The notes under the pieces are model-generated. The model searched no databases and was not told the origin of the DNA. It saw nothing but the letters and a program-made list of their open reading frames with translations. This document shows, in pieces, positions 12,330 to 20,788 of a stretch of 28,578 nucleotides of DNA; position 1 is the first letter of the stretch, and each line of letters opens with the position of its first letter. The stretch lies in the NCBI GenBank assembly GCA_002704625.1, contig PAGZ01000023.1, positions 1 to 28,578 of the forward strand, read 5' to 3'. Position numbers and translations under genes: made by a program. This stretch comes from Candidatus Pelagibacter sp. (GTDB taxonomy: Bacteria > Pseudomonadota > Alphaproteobacteria > Pelagibacterales > Pelagibacteraceae).

Positions 12330-13004
12330 TTACTTCAATATTAATTGTCCTTTTATTCTAAAATCAAAAACTTTAAAGTTGTAATAATCTTTTTTTTTAT
12401 AGATTGATAAAAATTCTTTGATCGAATCTTCATATTTATTTACTGGTAGTTTTATTATTTTACCATCCTTGAAAACAATATCCCATCTATTAATTTTAAA
12501 GTAATTGAATTCTTTTATTAGATCTATTTGAAAATTTTCCATCATCAATGATCGATAAAAAATATGAAATTTTTTTTCTGCCCCAGAACCTAATATAATT
12601 GGCAACTTATCGAATTTATTTTCAGATAAATTTTCAATTAAATCTCCACTCTCAAGAATTAAAAATTTATTATCTTTATTAATAAAATTTGCAAGTGGTT
12701 TTAACTCAACAACTATTATTTTAATAGTGTCGGGATAAATTTTTTTTACTTTAATTTCTTTTATGAAATTTAAATCGTTTATACTTTCCTTGATAATATT
12801 TCTGCTAATAAAAATTAAGCTTTTTCCTTTCAACTTCTCTAAATTTTTATTTAATTCTTTTTCATTGGAATTAATTATCCCTTCAATATTTATGATTTTA
12901 ATTGGCAATATAGAGTGTTTGTCTTTTTTATCTAAATTATAGCTAAATGTTGTGAGGAAAATAAATAATGCGAACCATAATATTAAGTGGTTTTTTCCTT
13001 TCAT
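12330..13004 (-). CDS. ftsQ: Cell division protein FtsQ
   Basis: FtsQ is a bitopic inner-membrane protein that recruits FtsL and later divisome proteins. The 224-aa product has a very short cytoplasmic start (MKGKNH), a membrane helix at about 7-21, and a periplasmic POTRA domain at about 35-105 (I-K-I-I-N-I-E-G onward, with D-L-N-F-I-K-E-I-K-V-K-K-I-Y-P-D-T-I and V-E-L-K-P-L-A). The FtsQ-type beta domain follows and ends in V-F-D-F-R-I-K-G-Q-L. It is shorter than most FtsQ proteins, mainly through loss of the cytoplasmic tail. The ATG overlaps the ddl stop (ATGA), and ftsA follows after 6 bases. Identity rests on the POTRA pattern and on the ddl-ftsQ-ftsA order. Confidence 0.9.
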   Translation of the reverse strand: MKGKNHLILWFALFIFLTTFSYNLDKKDKHSILPIKIINIEGIINSNEKELNKNLEKLKGKSLIFISRNIIKESINDLNFIKEIKVKKIYPDTIKIIVVELKPLANFINKDNKFLILESGDLIENLSENKFDKLPIILGSGAEKKFHIFYRSLMMENFQIDLIKEFNYFKINRWDIVFKDGKIIKLPVNKYEDSIKEFLSIYKKKDYYNFKVFDFRIKGQLILK

Positions 13005-13930
13005 CTATTTATTCCGGCATCATTAACCATCCATTTTACCAATTTCGTAAATGAAATTTTAGAATGATTTGCTATTTCGGGAACAAGAGACAAATTTGTC
13101 ATTCCGGGTTGAGTATTTAATTCTAAAAGAAAAAAATTATTTTTATGAAATCTAAAATCACATCTAACAATACCTTTGCATTTTAAAATTCTGTTAGCTT
13201 TCTCAGAAATTTTTAATACTTCTTTATATTTCATTTTTGAAATTGGAGCCGGCATCAAATGTTGAGTTTTTGCTGATTTTTTATACTTAGCTTTGTAATC
13301 ATAAAATCTTCTTTTTGGTCTTAATTCAATTGCGCCAATAGATTTACCTCCCATCACAGCTACTTGAATTTCTTTACCGGGTATATATGTCTCAAAAATT
13401 AAATTATTATAATTTTTACTTAATTTTTCAAATTCTCTTTTAAGGGAAAACAAATTTTTACAGATCTTAACACCTATACTTGATCCTTCGTCATTTGGCT
13501 TGATTACTATTGGAAAAACTAATTTGTTTTTTTTAATTTTTTTTCGTAAATTTATACCTAAGAAATTTTGTTTATTTAAAAAGAAAAAGTTTGGTGTTTT
13601 AATTTTATTTTTGATAAATAATTGCTTAGAAAAGTATTTATTCATAGCAATCATCGAAGATATAACTCCTGAATGTGTATATGGGATTTTTAAATATTCA
13701 AAAATACTTTGAACCTTGCCATCTTCCCCATTTTTTCCATGTAAAGCATTAAATATTACATCGGGCTTTTTTTTTTTAATATCGTTTAGTAATAAGAATT
13801 TAGGGTCAAATTTTATTACATGATAACCAAGTTTTTTTAAGGCAGATATACATGATTTACCAGAATCAACACTAACTTTTCTTTCTTTAGAATTGCCTCC
13901 TAAAATGACAAGTATTTTTTTTTTAGCCAA
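13001..13930 (-). CDS. ddl: D-alanine--D-alanine ligase
   Basis: Ddl makes the D-Ala-D-Ala dipeptide, the substrate of MurF, with ATP in the cytoplasm. The 309-aa ATP-grasp protein shows L-G-G-N-S-K-E-R-K-V-S (N-terminal Glu of the active site), H-G-K-N-G-E-D-G, K-P-N-D-E-G-S-S-I-G-V, the omega-loop Tyr in Y-D-Y-K-A-K-Y, and E-L-N-T-Q-P-G-M-T with magnesium ligands. The start is TTG at 13928-13930: the family begins at this point, no ATG is close, and A-G-G-C-G-G at the end of murB stands 8 bases upstream as a binding site. Two long A runs, of 10 and 11, read in frame. It sits one base after the murB stop and overlaps ftsQ by 4 bp. Confidence 0.96.
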   Translation of the reverse strand: MAKKKILVILGGNSKERKVSVDSGKSCISALKKLGYHVIKFDPKFLLLNDIKKKKPDVIFNALHGKNGEDGKVQSIFEYLKIPYTHSGVISSMIAMNKYFSKQLFIKNKIKTPNFFFLNKQNFLGINLRKKIKKNKLVFPIVIKPNDEGSSIGVKICKNLFSLKREFEKLSKNYNNLIFETYIPGKEIQVAVMGGKSIGAIELRPKRRFYDYKAKYKKSAKTQHLMPAPISKMKYKEVLKISEKANRILKCKGIVRCDFRFHKNNFFLLELNTQPGMTNLSLVPEIANHSKISFTKLVKWMVNDAGINR

Positions 13931-13931
13931 T

Positions 13932-14792
13932 TTATTTACCGCCTATTATCTTTATCTCTAATTCCAGCTTGGTACCAGTTTTTAAAAAAACTTCTTCTTT
14001 TACTTTGTTGATTAAATTTTCAATATCCAAAGATGTAGCATTTCCATTATTTATAAAAAAATTATTATGTTTCTGTGAAATGCTGGCTCCACCTATGGTA
14101 AAATGTGAACAATTAGCTGATTTAATTAGTTCCCAGGCTTTTTTGTCTCTTGGATTTTTAAATGTACTTCCACATGTTTTGATTCTGCTTGGTTGACTTT
14201 GTTTTTTTTTAGTTATTAGTTGCTCTTGGTTTTTTTTTATATCATCCTTATTTCCATTTTTACCTTGAAGTACAACATTCAAAATTATTAAATTATCTCC
14301 AAAATCACTTCTTCTATAAGAAAATTTTATTTCATCTTTGCTAAAAGTTTTTAATTCACCGTTTAAATCCATAGCTTTAAGTGAAAAAAAAACTTTAGAT
14401 ATATCGTGCCCATAACAACCACTATTCATTAAAATTCCTCCACCAATACTGCCTGGTATACATGATAGAAATTCTAAACCTGATATAGAGTTTTCAATTG
14501 CAAATTCAGCAATTTTTTTATCTAAAGTTGCAGCACCAACTTCGATCTTTCCATCATCTAAAAGTTTTGTGTAATTAAAACCACTCCCAAGCTTGATTAT
14601 TGCTCCGTCAAATCCTGAGTCTCTAAAAAGAATATTGGATCCAGCCCCCAATACATATATTTTATTTTCTTTGTTATTTTTTTTTAAAAAATTCTCAAGA
14701 TCATGTATTGAATTTGGCTTAAACAAAATTTTAGCTGGCCCGCCAAGATTAAACCAATTATATTTTGAGAGAATTTCATTTTTATAAATCAT
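13932..14792 (-). CDS. murB: UDP-N-acetylenolpyruvoylglucosamine reductase
   Basis: MurB reduces the enolpyruvyl group made by MurA to give UDP-MurNAc, using FAD and NADPH. The 286-aa protein is the short type II form. Visible are Y-N-W-F-N-L-G-G-P-A near the start, the FAD-binding G-A-G-S-N-I-L-F-R-D, L-E-F-L-S-C-I-P-G-S-I-G-G, Y-R-R-S-D-F, the proton-donor Ser in C-G-S-T-F-K-N-P (about 208), and the C-terminal Glu in L-E-L-E-I-K-I-I-G. It lies between murC (8 bases away) and ddl (1 base away), the usual alphaproteobacterial place. murA is not in this window. Confidence 0.96.
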   Translation of the reverse strand: MIYKNEILSKYNWFNLGGPAKILFKPNSIHDLENFLKKNNKENKIYVLGAGSNILFRDSGFDGAIIKLGSGFNYTKLLDDGKIEVGAATLDKKIAEFAIENSISGLEFLSCIPGSIGGGILMNSGCYGHDISKVFFSLKAMDLNGELKTFSKDEIKFSYRRSDFGDNLIILNVVLQGKNGNKDDIKKNQEQLITKKKQSQPSRIKTCGSTFKNPRDKKAWELIKSANCSHFTIGGASISQKHNNFFINNGNATSLDIENLINKVKEEVFLKTGTKLELEIKIIGGK

Positions 14793-14800
14793 AATTTAAC

Positions 14801-16192
14801 CTATAAATTCATTTCCCTAATCCACTTTGAAATAGATCCAGCACCCATGCATACAACTATTTCATTTTCAATTAAATTTTTATTAAAAAATTTTTTTAAC
14901 TCATTCTCATTTTTGACAATTATAACTTGGACATTAGAGCTCTTTGAAATAGATTTAGCAAATTCTATTGCATTATATTTTCTATCTATCTTTTCTCCTG
15001 CAGAGTAAACAGGACATAAAACTACCAAATCTGAATCCTTGAAAGCCGATACAAAATCTTTTTTCAATGATTTTAATCTAGAGTATCTATGGGGCTGAAA
15101 GACTGAAACTAATTTTCTGTCTAATGATGTAGCTTTTAAACTTTTTAACACTGATTTTATCTCCGTTGGATGATGAGCATAATCATCAAAAAATTCTCTA
15201 CCTTTTATAGAAAAAACCTTAGTTAATCTTCTTTGAATTCCTGAGAATTTTTTTAAAGAATTTTTTATAATTTTTATTTTTACACCTATATGCAACGATA
15301 GTGCTATAGCTGCAGCAGAATTCAAAATATTGTGTTTACCTATAAGATTTAATTTAATTTTTTTAATAGTCTTGTTTTTTGATCCTGGAACTGAAATTTT
15401 TAAATTAAATAAAGAGTAGTCTTTTTTATAAATAGGTTTTAAAATTTGAAAATTAGCGCCTTTAGAAAAACCATAAGTTAAAATATTCTTTTTATTGATT
15501 TTTTTGATTAATTTTCTTAATTCATAATCATCTATACATAAAAAACATTTTCCAATTGGCGGAGTTTTATGTAAAAATTTAATAAAAGATTTTTTTAAAT
15601 TGTTAAAACTTTTATAATAATCTAAATGTTCTTTATCAAGATTGGTTATCACAGAATAATTAACTGGAAAATTTAAAAAACTTCCATCTGATTCATCTGC
15701 TTCTAAAACTGCCCATTCTCCTTTTCCTAATCTAGCACTACTTTTAAATGAATTTATTACTCCTCCATTAATTATCGTTGGATCTAAACCTGAAGAAGTT
15801 AATACTTTAGATATTAAAGATGTAGTTGTCGTCTTTCCGTGTGAACCGGTAATTACTATATTTGTTTTTAAAGATACTACCTGAGCTAACATTTCTGCTC
15901 GCTTAAGAATATTTATTTTTCTTTCTTTCGCAGCTTTAATTTCTGGATTATTATTTTTTATTGCCGTAGACCTGACAACTATACTTGAGTCATTTATATT
16001 TTGTCTACTATGTGTTTTGAAAACTTTAATCCCAATTTTTTTACACCTTTCAACATTTTTACTTAAAGTCAAATCACTTCCTTGAACATTAAAGCCCATA
16101 GTTTTCATAACCTGGGCTAAACCGCTCATACCTATCCCCCCGATACCAATAAAATGAATTTTTTCTTTAAGTCCTATTTCAAATTTTCTCAT
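14801..16192 (-). CDS. murC: UDP-N-acetylmuramate--L-alanine ligase
   Basis: MurC adds L-alanine to UDP-MurNAc, the first step of stem-peptide assembly. The 463-aa protein is of normal length. It has the N-terminal F-I-G-I-G-G-I-G-M-S-G-L-A nucleotide-sugar site, the ATP loop I-T-G-S-H-G-K-T-T-T at about 113-122, E-A-D-E-S-D-G-S, T-N-L-D-K-E-H-L-D-Y-Y, and the Mur-ligase C-terminal motifs D-D-Y-A-H-H-P-T-E-I and F-Q-P-H-R-Y-S-R. The start overlaps the end of murG by 14 bp. Confidence 0.97.
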   Translation of the reverse strand: MRKFEIGLKEKIHFIGIGGIGMSGLAQVMKTMGFNVQGSDLTLSKNVERCKKIGIKVFKTHSRQNINDSSIVVRSTAIKNNNPEIKAAKERKINILKRAEMLAQVVSLKTNIVITGSHGKTTTTSLISKVLTSSGLDPTIINGGVINSFKSSARLGKGEWAVLEADESDGSFLNFPVNYSVITNLDKEHLDYYKSFNNLKKSFIKFLHKTPPIGKCFLCIDDYELRKLIKKINKKNILTYGFSKGANFQILKPIYKKDYSLFNLKISVPGSKNKTIKKIKLNLIGKHNILNSAAAIALSLHIGVKIKIIKNSLKKFSGIQRRLTKVFSIKGREFFDDYAHHPTEIKSVLKSLKATSLDRKLVSVFQPHRYSRLKSLKKDFVSAFKDSDLVVLCPVYSAGEKIDRKYNAIEFAKSISKSSNVQVIIVKNENELKKFFNKNLIENEIVVCMGAGSISKWIREMNL

Positions 16193-17276
16193 ATAATATT
16201 TCTTTTATCAATTTTTCAATTTGTAGGAAGCTATTTTTATCAGAGTGTTCTTTCATTTTTTCTCTCATTAATAATAATTTTTTTTCGTTTTTATTTAAAT
16301 TCAGCAGAATTTCAAAAAGTCTATTAGAAATAAATCTTTGCTCTAACAAAATACAATATCCTTTTTTATAAAAATAGTTTGCATTTTCAAATTGATGATT
16401 ATCTGCAGAAGACGGCAAAGGTATAGCTATAAAAGGAATTCTTAAATTTATTAATTCTGCTAAAGATGAAGCCCCGGATCTCGTTATCGCTAAATCTGCT
16501 TGTCTGTAATATTTTGATATTTTGCCTGAAAAAGAAAATAATTCAAATTTAATTTTAAATTTTTCATATATTTCTTTTATTGGTCCAATCTGTTCTTCTA
16601 AACATTGCTGATAAATTTTTAAATTAATTCCTTTCTGGAAACACTTGACAATAATGCCTGGTAAAATTTCTCCAAATATTTTTGCAGACTGACTTCCTCC
16701 CATAATTAAAACAGATAAATCTTTTTTACTTGAAATTTCTTCTGAATATTTTCTTAAATTCAAAATCTCATCTCTTATTAAATATCCACAAAATGAGATT
16801 TTTTTATAATTTTTTAAGTTAACTCCCTTTACTTCTTTACAGGAAACTAAAATTTTTCTAGCCAATGGTAAAAGTAATTTATTTGCTCGACCTAATACCA
16901 AATTATTTTCATATATAATTATCGGAATTCTCAATAAATAACCTGCTAAACAAATGGGGAAAGAGGAATAACCACCCATTCCAATTATGAGTTTTGGCTT
17001 AATTTTAAGTATTAAAAAAATTGAAAAAATTAATGAAGAAATAATTTTAATTGTTCCTAAAAATACTTTAAAAATATTTTTTCCAAAGATAGTATCAGAA
17101 TTAATTACAGTAACTTTATATTTTTTAAAATTTTTTAGATAAAAAAAGCCTCTCTTATCTGTGGTTAACTCAATTTCATATTTTTCTTTTAAATAATTTG
17201 CTAAACTTAAAGAGGGAAATATATGTCCGCCTGTACCACCAGTTGCTATAATAATTTTATTCATACTGTCTTTCAT
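16179..17276 (-). CDS. murG: Lipid II synthase MurG (UDP-GlcNAc transferase)
   Basis: MurG transfers GlcNAc from UDP-GlcNAc to lipid I on the inner face of the inner membrane, giving lipid II. This GT28-type GT-B protein of 365 aa shows G-G-T-G-G-H-I-F-P-S at about 13-22, G-M-G-G-Y-S-S-F-P near 100, the donor-side G-G-S-Q-S-A, and I-T-R-S-G-A-S-S-L-A-E-L with P-L-P-S-S-A-D-N-H-Q. The ATG at 17276 overlaps the ftsW stop (ATGA). A second ATG at 17264 (MNKIII) fits the usual family start equally well. The two starts cannot be separated by ribosome binding sites, which are both weak. Confidence 0.95.
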   Translation of the reverse strand: MKDSMNKIIIATGGTGGHIFPSLSLANYLKEKYEIELTTDKRGFFYLKNFKKYKVTVINSDTIFGKNIFKVFLGTIKIISSLIFSIFLILKIKPKLIIGMGGYSSFPICLAGYLLRIPIIIYENNLVLGRANKLLLPLARKILVSCKEVKGVNLKNYKKISFCGYLIRDEILNLRKYSEEISSKKDLSVLIMGGSQSAKIFGEILPGIIVKCFQKGINLKIYQQCLEEQIGPIKEIYEKFKIKFELFSFSGKISKYYRQADLAITRSGASSLAELINLRIPFIAIPLPSSADNHQFENANYFYKKGYCILLEQRFISNRLFEILLNLNKNEKKLLLMREKMKEHSDKNSFLQIEKLIKEILYEKI

Positions 17277-18388
17277 TCTATCTTTTCATTTAGTGATGTA
17301 TAATTTAGAAGAACACCAGCAATAATCCCACTTGATAATAAAGATGAACCACCATAACTCAGGAATGGAAGAGTCATTCCAGTTGTGGGTAGTAGATTTG
17401 CATTGACACCGATGTGTATAAAAGTTTGAAAAATTAATAAAGATGCTAAACCGCAAATCGATAGTTTATAAAAATTATTTGTAAAACTAACCGCTTTTTT
17501 AACTATTCTAAAAGATATAAAAAGAAAAATTGTTACAATTAATATAGATACAATTGATCCGAATTCCTCACTTACAACAGCAATAATATAATCGGTATGA
17601 GCTTCAGGAACTCTCTCTTTAAGTATCCCTTCTCCCATTCCTTGGCCCTTCAAACCACCTTGTTTTATTGCGTCGATAGCTTTTTGTGACTGAAAATTTC
17701 CTGATTTTTCAGGATCCATAAAGGAGGTTAAACGTGAGATAATATAATTAAATCTATCAGGAGCAATGTAGAGTAATCCAAAAAAGAGAAGTGTAAAAAT
17801 AATTAATATTAAAAAAAGAAATACAACACTAAAACCTGAGACAAATATTATAGAAATCCAAGTACAAACAAGCAAAACTGTTTGGCCTATATCAGGTTGA
17901 ATTAACAACATTAAAGTTATAATCGATAAGATTGAAAATGAAATTAGGTGTGCAAAGTTTAAATTCTTAATACGTTCAGAAGAAATAATTTGAGCGATCA
18001 ATAATACAAAAAATGGCTTTATAAATTCAATTGGTTGAAATCTAAATAAATACAGACTCAGCCATCTTTTTGCTCCTTTAACTTCTATCCCAAAAAAAGG
18101 AACTAGAAATAATAATGTTAAAAAAAAAATAAAGATTATTAATAAGCTTTTATTAATTATTTTTGTGTTCATCATAGAAACCAAAATCATCAAAAAAAAC
18201 GAAAAAAATGCATAAATAAGATGTTTTTGAAAGAAGAAGTAATATCCTTTATTAAGTCTTTCATCTGCAAGAAAGGATGTTGAGGAGAAAGAAAAAAAAA
18301 TTCCTAAAAGAAATAACAATATAAAACTAATTAGAATATATTTATCAATATTTCTCCAATAATTTTTTATATTAAAAAAATTTTCCAT
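17273..18388 (-). CDS. ftsW: Septal peptidoglycan glycosyltransferase FtsW
   Basis: FtsW is the SEDS-family lipid II polymerase of the septum and works with FtsI. The 371-aa protein is strongly hydrophobic, with about ten membrane helices. It carries the SEDS signatures K-G-A-K-R-W-L-S-L...F-R-F-Q-P-I-E-F-I-K-P, the catalytic-loop block P-E-A-H-T-D-Y-I-I-A-V-V-S-E-E-F-G with the Asp near 265, and L-P-T-T-G-M-T-L-P-F-L-S-Y-G-G-S-S near the C-terminus. FtsW rather than RodA follows from the position between murD and murG. Three bases separate it from murD, and it overlaps murG by 4 bp. Confidence 0.95.
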   Translation of the reverse strand: MENFFNIKNYWRNIDKYILISFILLFLLGIFFSFSSTSFLADERLNKGYYFFFQKHLIYAFFSFFLMILVSMMNTKIINKSLLIIFIFFLTLLFLVPFFGIEVKGAKRWLSLYLFRFQPIEFIKPFFVLLIAQIISSERIKNLNFAHLISFSILSIITLMLLIQPDIGQTVLLVCTWISIIFVSGFSVVFLFLILIIFTLLFFGLLYIAPDRFNYIISRLTSFMDPEKSGNFQSQKAIDAIKQGGLKGQGMGEGILKERVPEAHTDYIIAVVSEEFGSIVSILIVTIFLFISFRIVKKAVSFTNNFYKLSICGLASLLIFQTFIHIGVNANLLPTTGMTLPFLSYGGSSLLSSGIIAGVLLNYTSLNEKIE

Positions 18389-18391
18389 ATC

Positions 18392-19693
18392 TCAGAACCT
18401 CTTATTTACGTATCTTTTAATTAATTTTTTAAACTCATGTCCTCTTTCTTCAAAATTTTTAAATTGATCATATGATGCTGCTGCAGGACTTAATAATATA
18501 ACAACTTTTTTTCTCTTAATATTTTTTGTATCTTTAAAAATTGAAATTACTGCATAATTTAATGTTCTACAAAATTTCATATGTACTTTTCCTCTTAAAA
18601 AATTTTTATAAGTTTTCATATTTTTTCCAATTATATATGCTTTACTAACATTTTTTGTAACTCTATCGGTCTTGAATTTATCACCAACTTTAGGTAGTCC
18701 GCCAACAATCCAAAAAATATTTTTATAATTTTTTAAAGCAAATCTGGTTGCTTCAAAGCTTGTTGCTTTTGAATCATTAATAAAGGTTTTGTTTTCCTTT
18801 TTGTAAAAAATTTCATGTCTATGATCTAGCCCCTTGAAGGATTGTAAAGATTTAATAAAAGATTTTTTTTTAATTTTTAATAGTTTTGATAATTCATATA
18901 CAAAACTAACATTTTCATCATTTGCTTGTAAATTTAAATATCTGTTGAGAATTTTATTTTTAATTTTTTTATAATTTTTAATATTTATAAATTTTAATTT
19001 TGCTTTAAAGCGGTTTTTTTTAAATATCTTCAATAATTTTCTAGAATTTAGTAAAGCATAACTATTATTTTTTTGGAGAGAAAATATTTTAATTTTTGAT
19101 TGAATATAATTTTTCATAGATTCATGCCAATCTAAGTGGTCTTTTGTTATATTTATTAATAAAGCATACTTGGGATTAATATACTTAGAATAAGCTAATT
19201 GAAAAGATGATGCTTCAATAACTAAAAAAGAATTTTTATTTAATTTTAAACTTAAGATTGGTTTACCAATATTTCCTCCAAGTTTTGCATTGAAATTATT
19301 TTTTTTAAGAACGTGTTCTATGATTTTGCATGTTGTTGACTTTCCATTAGTACCTGTAACTACAATTGATTTTATTTTAGGATATATTAAAAAAAATAAG
19401 TCAAGATCAGTAATAATTTTATGTTTATTTTTGAATAATGCTCTTTTAATTCCTTTTTTTTTAATGTTAATTCCGGGACTTATAATAATGTGATCAACAG
19501 AATTGATTGATTTAAAAAAAGTTTTTTTTTTATGTTTATTTAGATTCCATAAATTTCGTATTGATTTATTATCATCCCATATTAAATAGTTTTTAAATTT
19601 AATTTTATTAAAGAAATTAATTACTGATCTTCCGGTATTTCCAAGACCATAAATTGCAAAACTTTTATTGGTTAAAACTAAGGGTATTTTCAT
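18392..19693 (-). CDS. murD: UDP-N-acetylmuramoyl-L-alanine--D-glutamate ligase
   Basis: MurD adds D-glutamate to UDP-MurNAc-L-Ala. The 433-aa product has G-L-G-N-T-G-R-S at the nucleotide-sugar site, the ATP loop V-T-G-T-N-G-K-S-T-T near 113, E-A-S-S-F-Q-L, N-I-T-K-D-H-L-D-W-H, D-H-R-H-E with the following I-N-D-S-K-A-T-S, and L-S-P-A-A-A-S-Y-D-Q-F near the C-terminus. The frame also offers a TTG at 19696, directly before the ATG at 19693; the ATG is chosen. It begins 9 bases after the mraY stop, with no strong ribosome binding site. Confidence 0.95.
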   Translation of the reverse strand: MKIPLVLTNKSFAIYGLGNTGRSVINFFNKIKFKNYLIWDDNKSIRNLWNLNKHKKKTFFKSINSVDHIIISPGINIKKKGIKRALFKNKHKIITDLDLFFLIYPKIKSIVVTGTNGKSTTCKIIEHVLKKNNFNAKLGGNIGKPILSLKLNKNSFLVIEASSFQLAYSKYINPKYALLINITKDHLDWHESMKNYIQSKIKIFSLQKNNSYALLNSRKLLKIFKKNRFKAKLKFINIKNYKKIKNKILNRYLNLQANDENVSFVYELSKLLKIKKKSFIKSLQSFKGLDHRHEIFYKKENKTFINDSKATSFEATRFALKNYKNIFWIVGGLPKVGDKFKTDRVTKNVSKAYIIGKNMKTYKNFLRGKVHMKFCRTLNYAVISIFKDTKNIKRKKVVILLSPAAASYDQFKNFEERGHEFKKLIKRYVNKRF

Positions 19694-19702
19694 CAAATTT
19701 AT

Positions 19703-20788
19703 TTAACGTAATTTTAATGTAGCTAAGCCTACCAAAGCTAAAATAATGGCGATTATCCAAAATCTAATTACTATTGTGGATTCGGCCCAACCCTTTTTTT
19801 CAAAGTGGTGGTGTATGGGCGCCATCATGAAAACTCTTTTACCTGTTAATTTAAAAGAAATTACTTGAATAATTACTGAAACAGTTTCTAGCACAAACAA
19901 ACCTCCCACGATCGCAAGAACTATTTCGTGTTTTACAATGATTGCTACTGAAGCAATGGATCCGCCTAAAGATAATGAACCTGTATCACCCATAAATATT
20001 TTGGCTGGAGGGGCGTTGTACCACAAAAAACCCAAGCATGAGCCCACTATTGATCCGCAGAAAATTGATAGTTCACCAACGTTTGAAACGTACTGAATTT
20101 GTAAATAGTTTGAAAAAATAGCATTACCAACTAAATAACATATTAAAGCAAATGACAAAGCTACCAACATAACTGGAACTGTAGCCAAACCATCAAGACC
20201 ATCGGTCAAATTAACTGCATTCGAAGATCCAATAATTACAAAAATTCCAAAAGGTATAAAAAATAAACCCAAATGTAGTACAAAATTTTTGAAAAATGGA
20301 AAATATAAGTTCGATATACTTTCGTGATCTGTATGATAAAAGAGGGCCAAAATAGTTATTAAAGAAATTATTAGTTGGCCGAGAAATTTAATCTTAGCAT
20401 TGATACCTGAAGAATTTTTTAGTTTGATTTTATAATAATCATCAACGAAACCTAATAAACCTAAACTTGTACAAACAAAAAGTACTATCCAAACATATAT
20501 GTTATTAAGATCTGCCCACATAAGTGTACTAATTATAATGCCAATAAGAATCATTAATCCTCCCATAGTCGGTGTTCCACTTTTTTTTACGATATGGTCT
20601 ATTGGGCCGTCTTGTCTAATTGGACCGGTAATTTGTTTTTTTGCAAAGTATCTAATTAAAGGATCTCCAATTAAAAAAATAATAATAAGTGATGTGATGA
20701 CTGAAAGTCCTATTCTGAAAGTAATATATTTAAATACATTCAAAAAAGAAAAAGTATCAACTAAAGATGTTAGGAAACTATAAAGCAT
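19703..20788 (-). CDS. mraY: Phospho-N-acetylmuramoyl-pentapeptide transferase
   Basis: MraY moves phospho-MurNAc-pentapeptide onto undecaprenyl phosphate, giving lipid I at the inner membrane. The 361-aa polytopic protein shows the classic motifs: K-S-G-T-P-T-M-G-G near 70, the Asp pair in F-V-D-D-Y-Y-K (about 116-117), N-L-T-D-G-L-D-G-L-A near 192, F-M-G-D-T-G-S-L-S-L-G, and the His-rich loop A-P-I-H-H-H-F-E-K-K-G-W near 325. It starts directly after the murEF stop with no spacer, so translation is likely coupled. Confidence 0.97.
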   Translation of the reverse strand: MLYSFLTSLVDTFSFLNVFKYITFRIGLSVITSLIIIFLIGDPLIRYFAKKQITGPIRQDGPIDHIVKKSGTPTMGGLMILIGIIISTLMWADLNNIYVWIVLFVCTSLGLLGFVDDYYKIKLKNSSGINAKIKFLGQLIISLITILALFYHTDHESISNLYFPFFKNFVLHLGLFFIPFGIFVIIGSSNAVNLTDGLDGLATVPVMLVALSFALICYLVGNAIFSNYLQIQYVSNVGELSIFCGSIVGSCLGFLWYNAPPAKIFMGDTGSLSLGGSIASVAIIVKHEIVLAIVGGLFVLETVSVIIQVISFKLTGKRVFMMAPIHHHFEKKGWAESTIVIRFWIIAIILALVGLATLKLR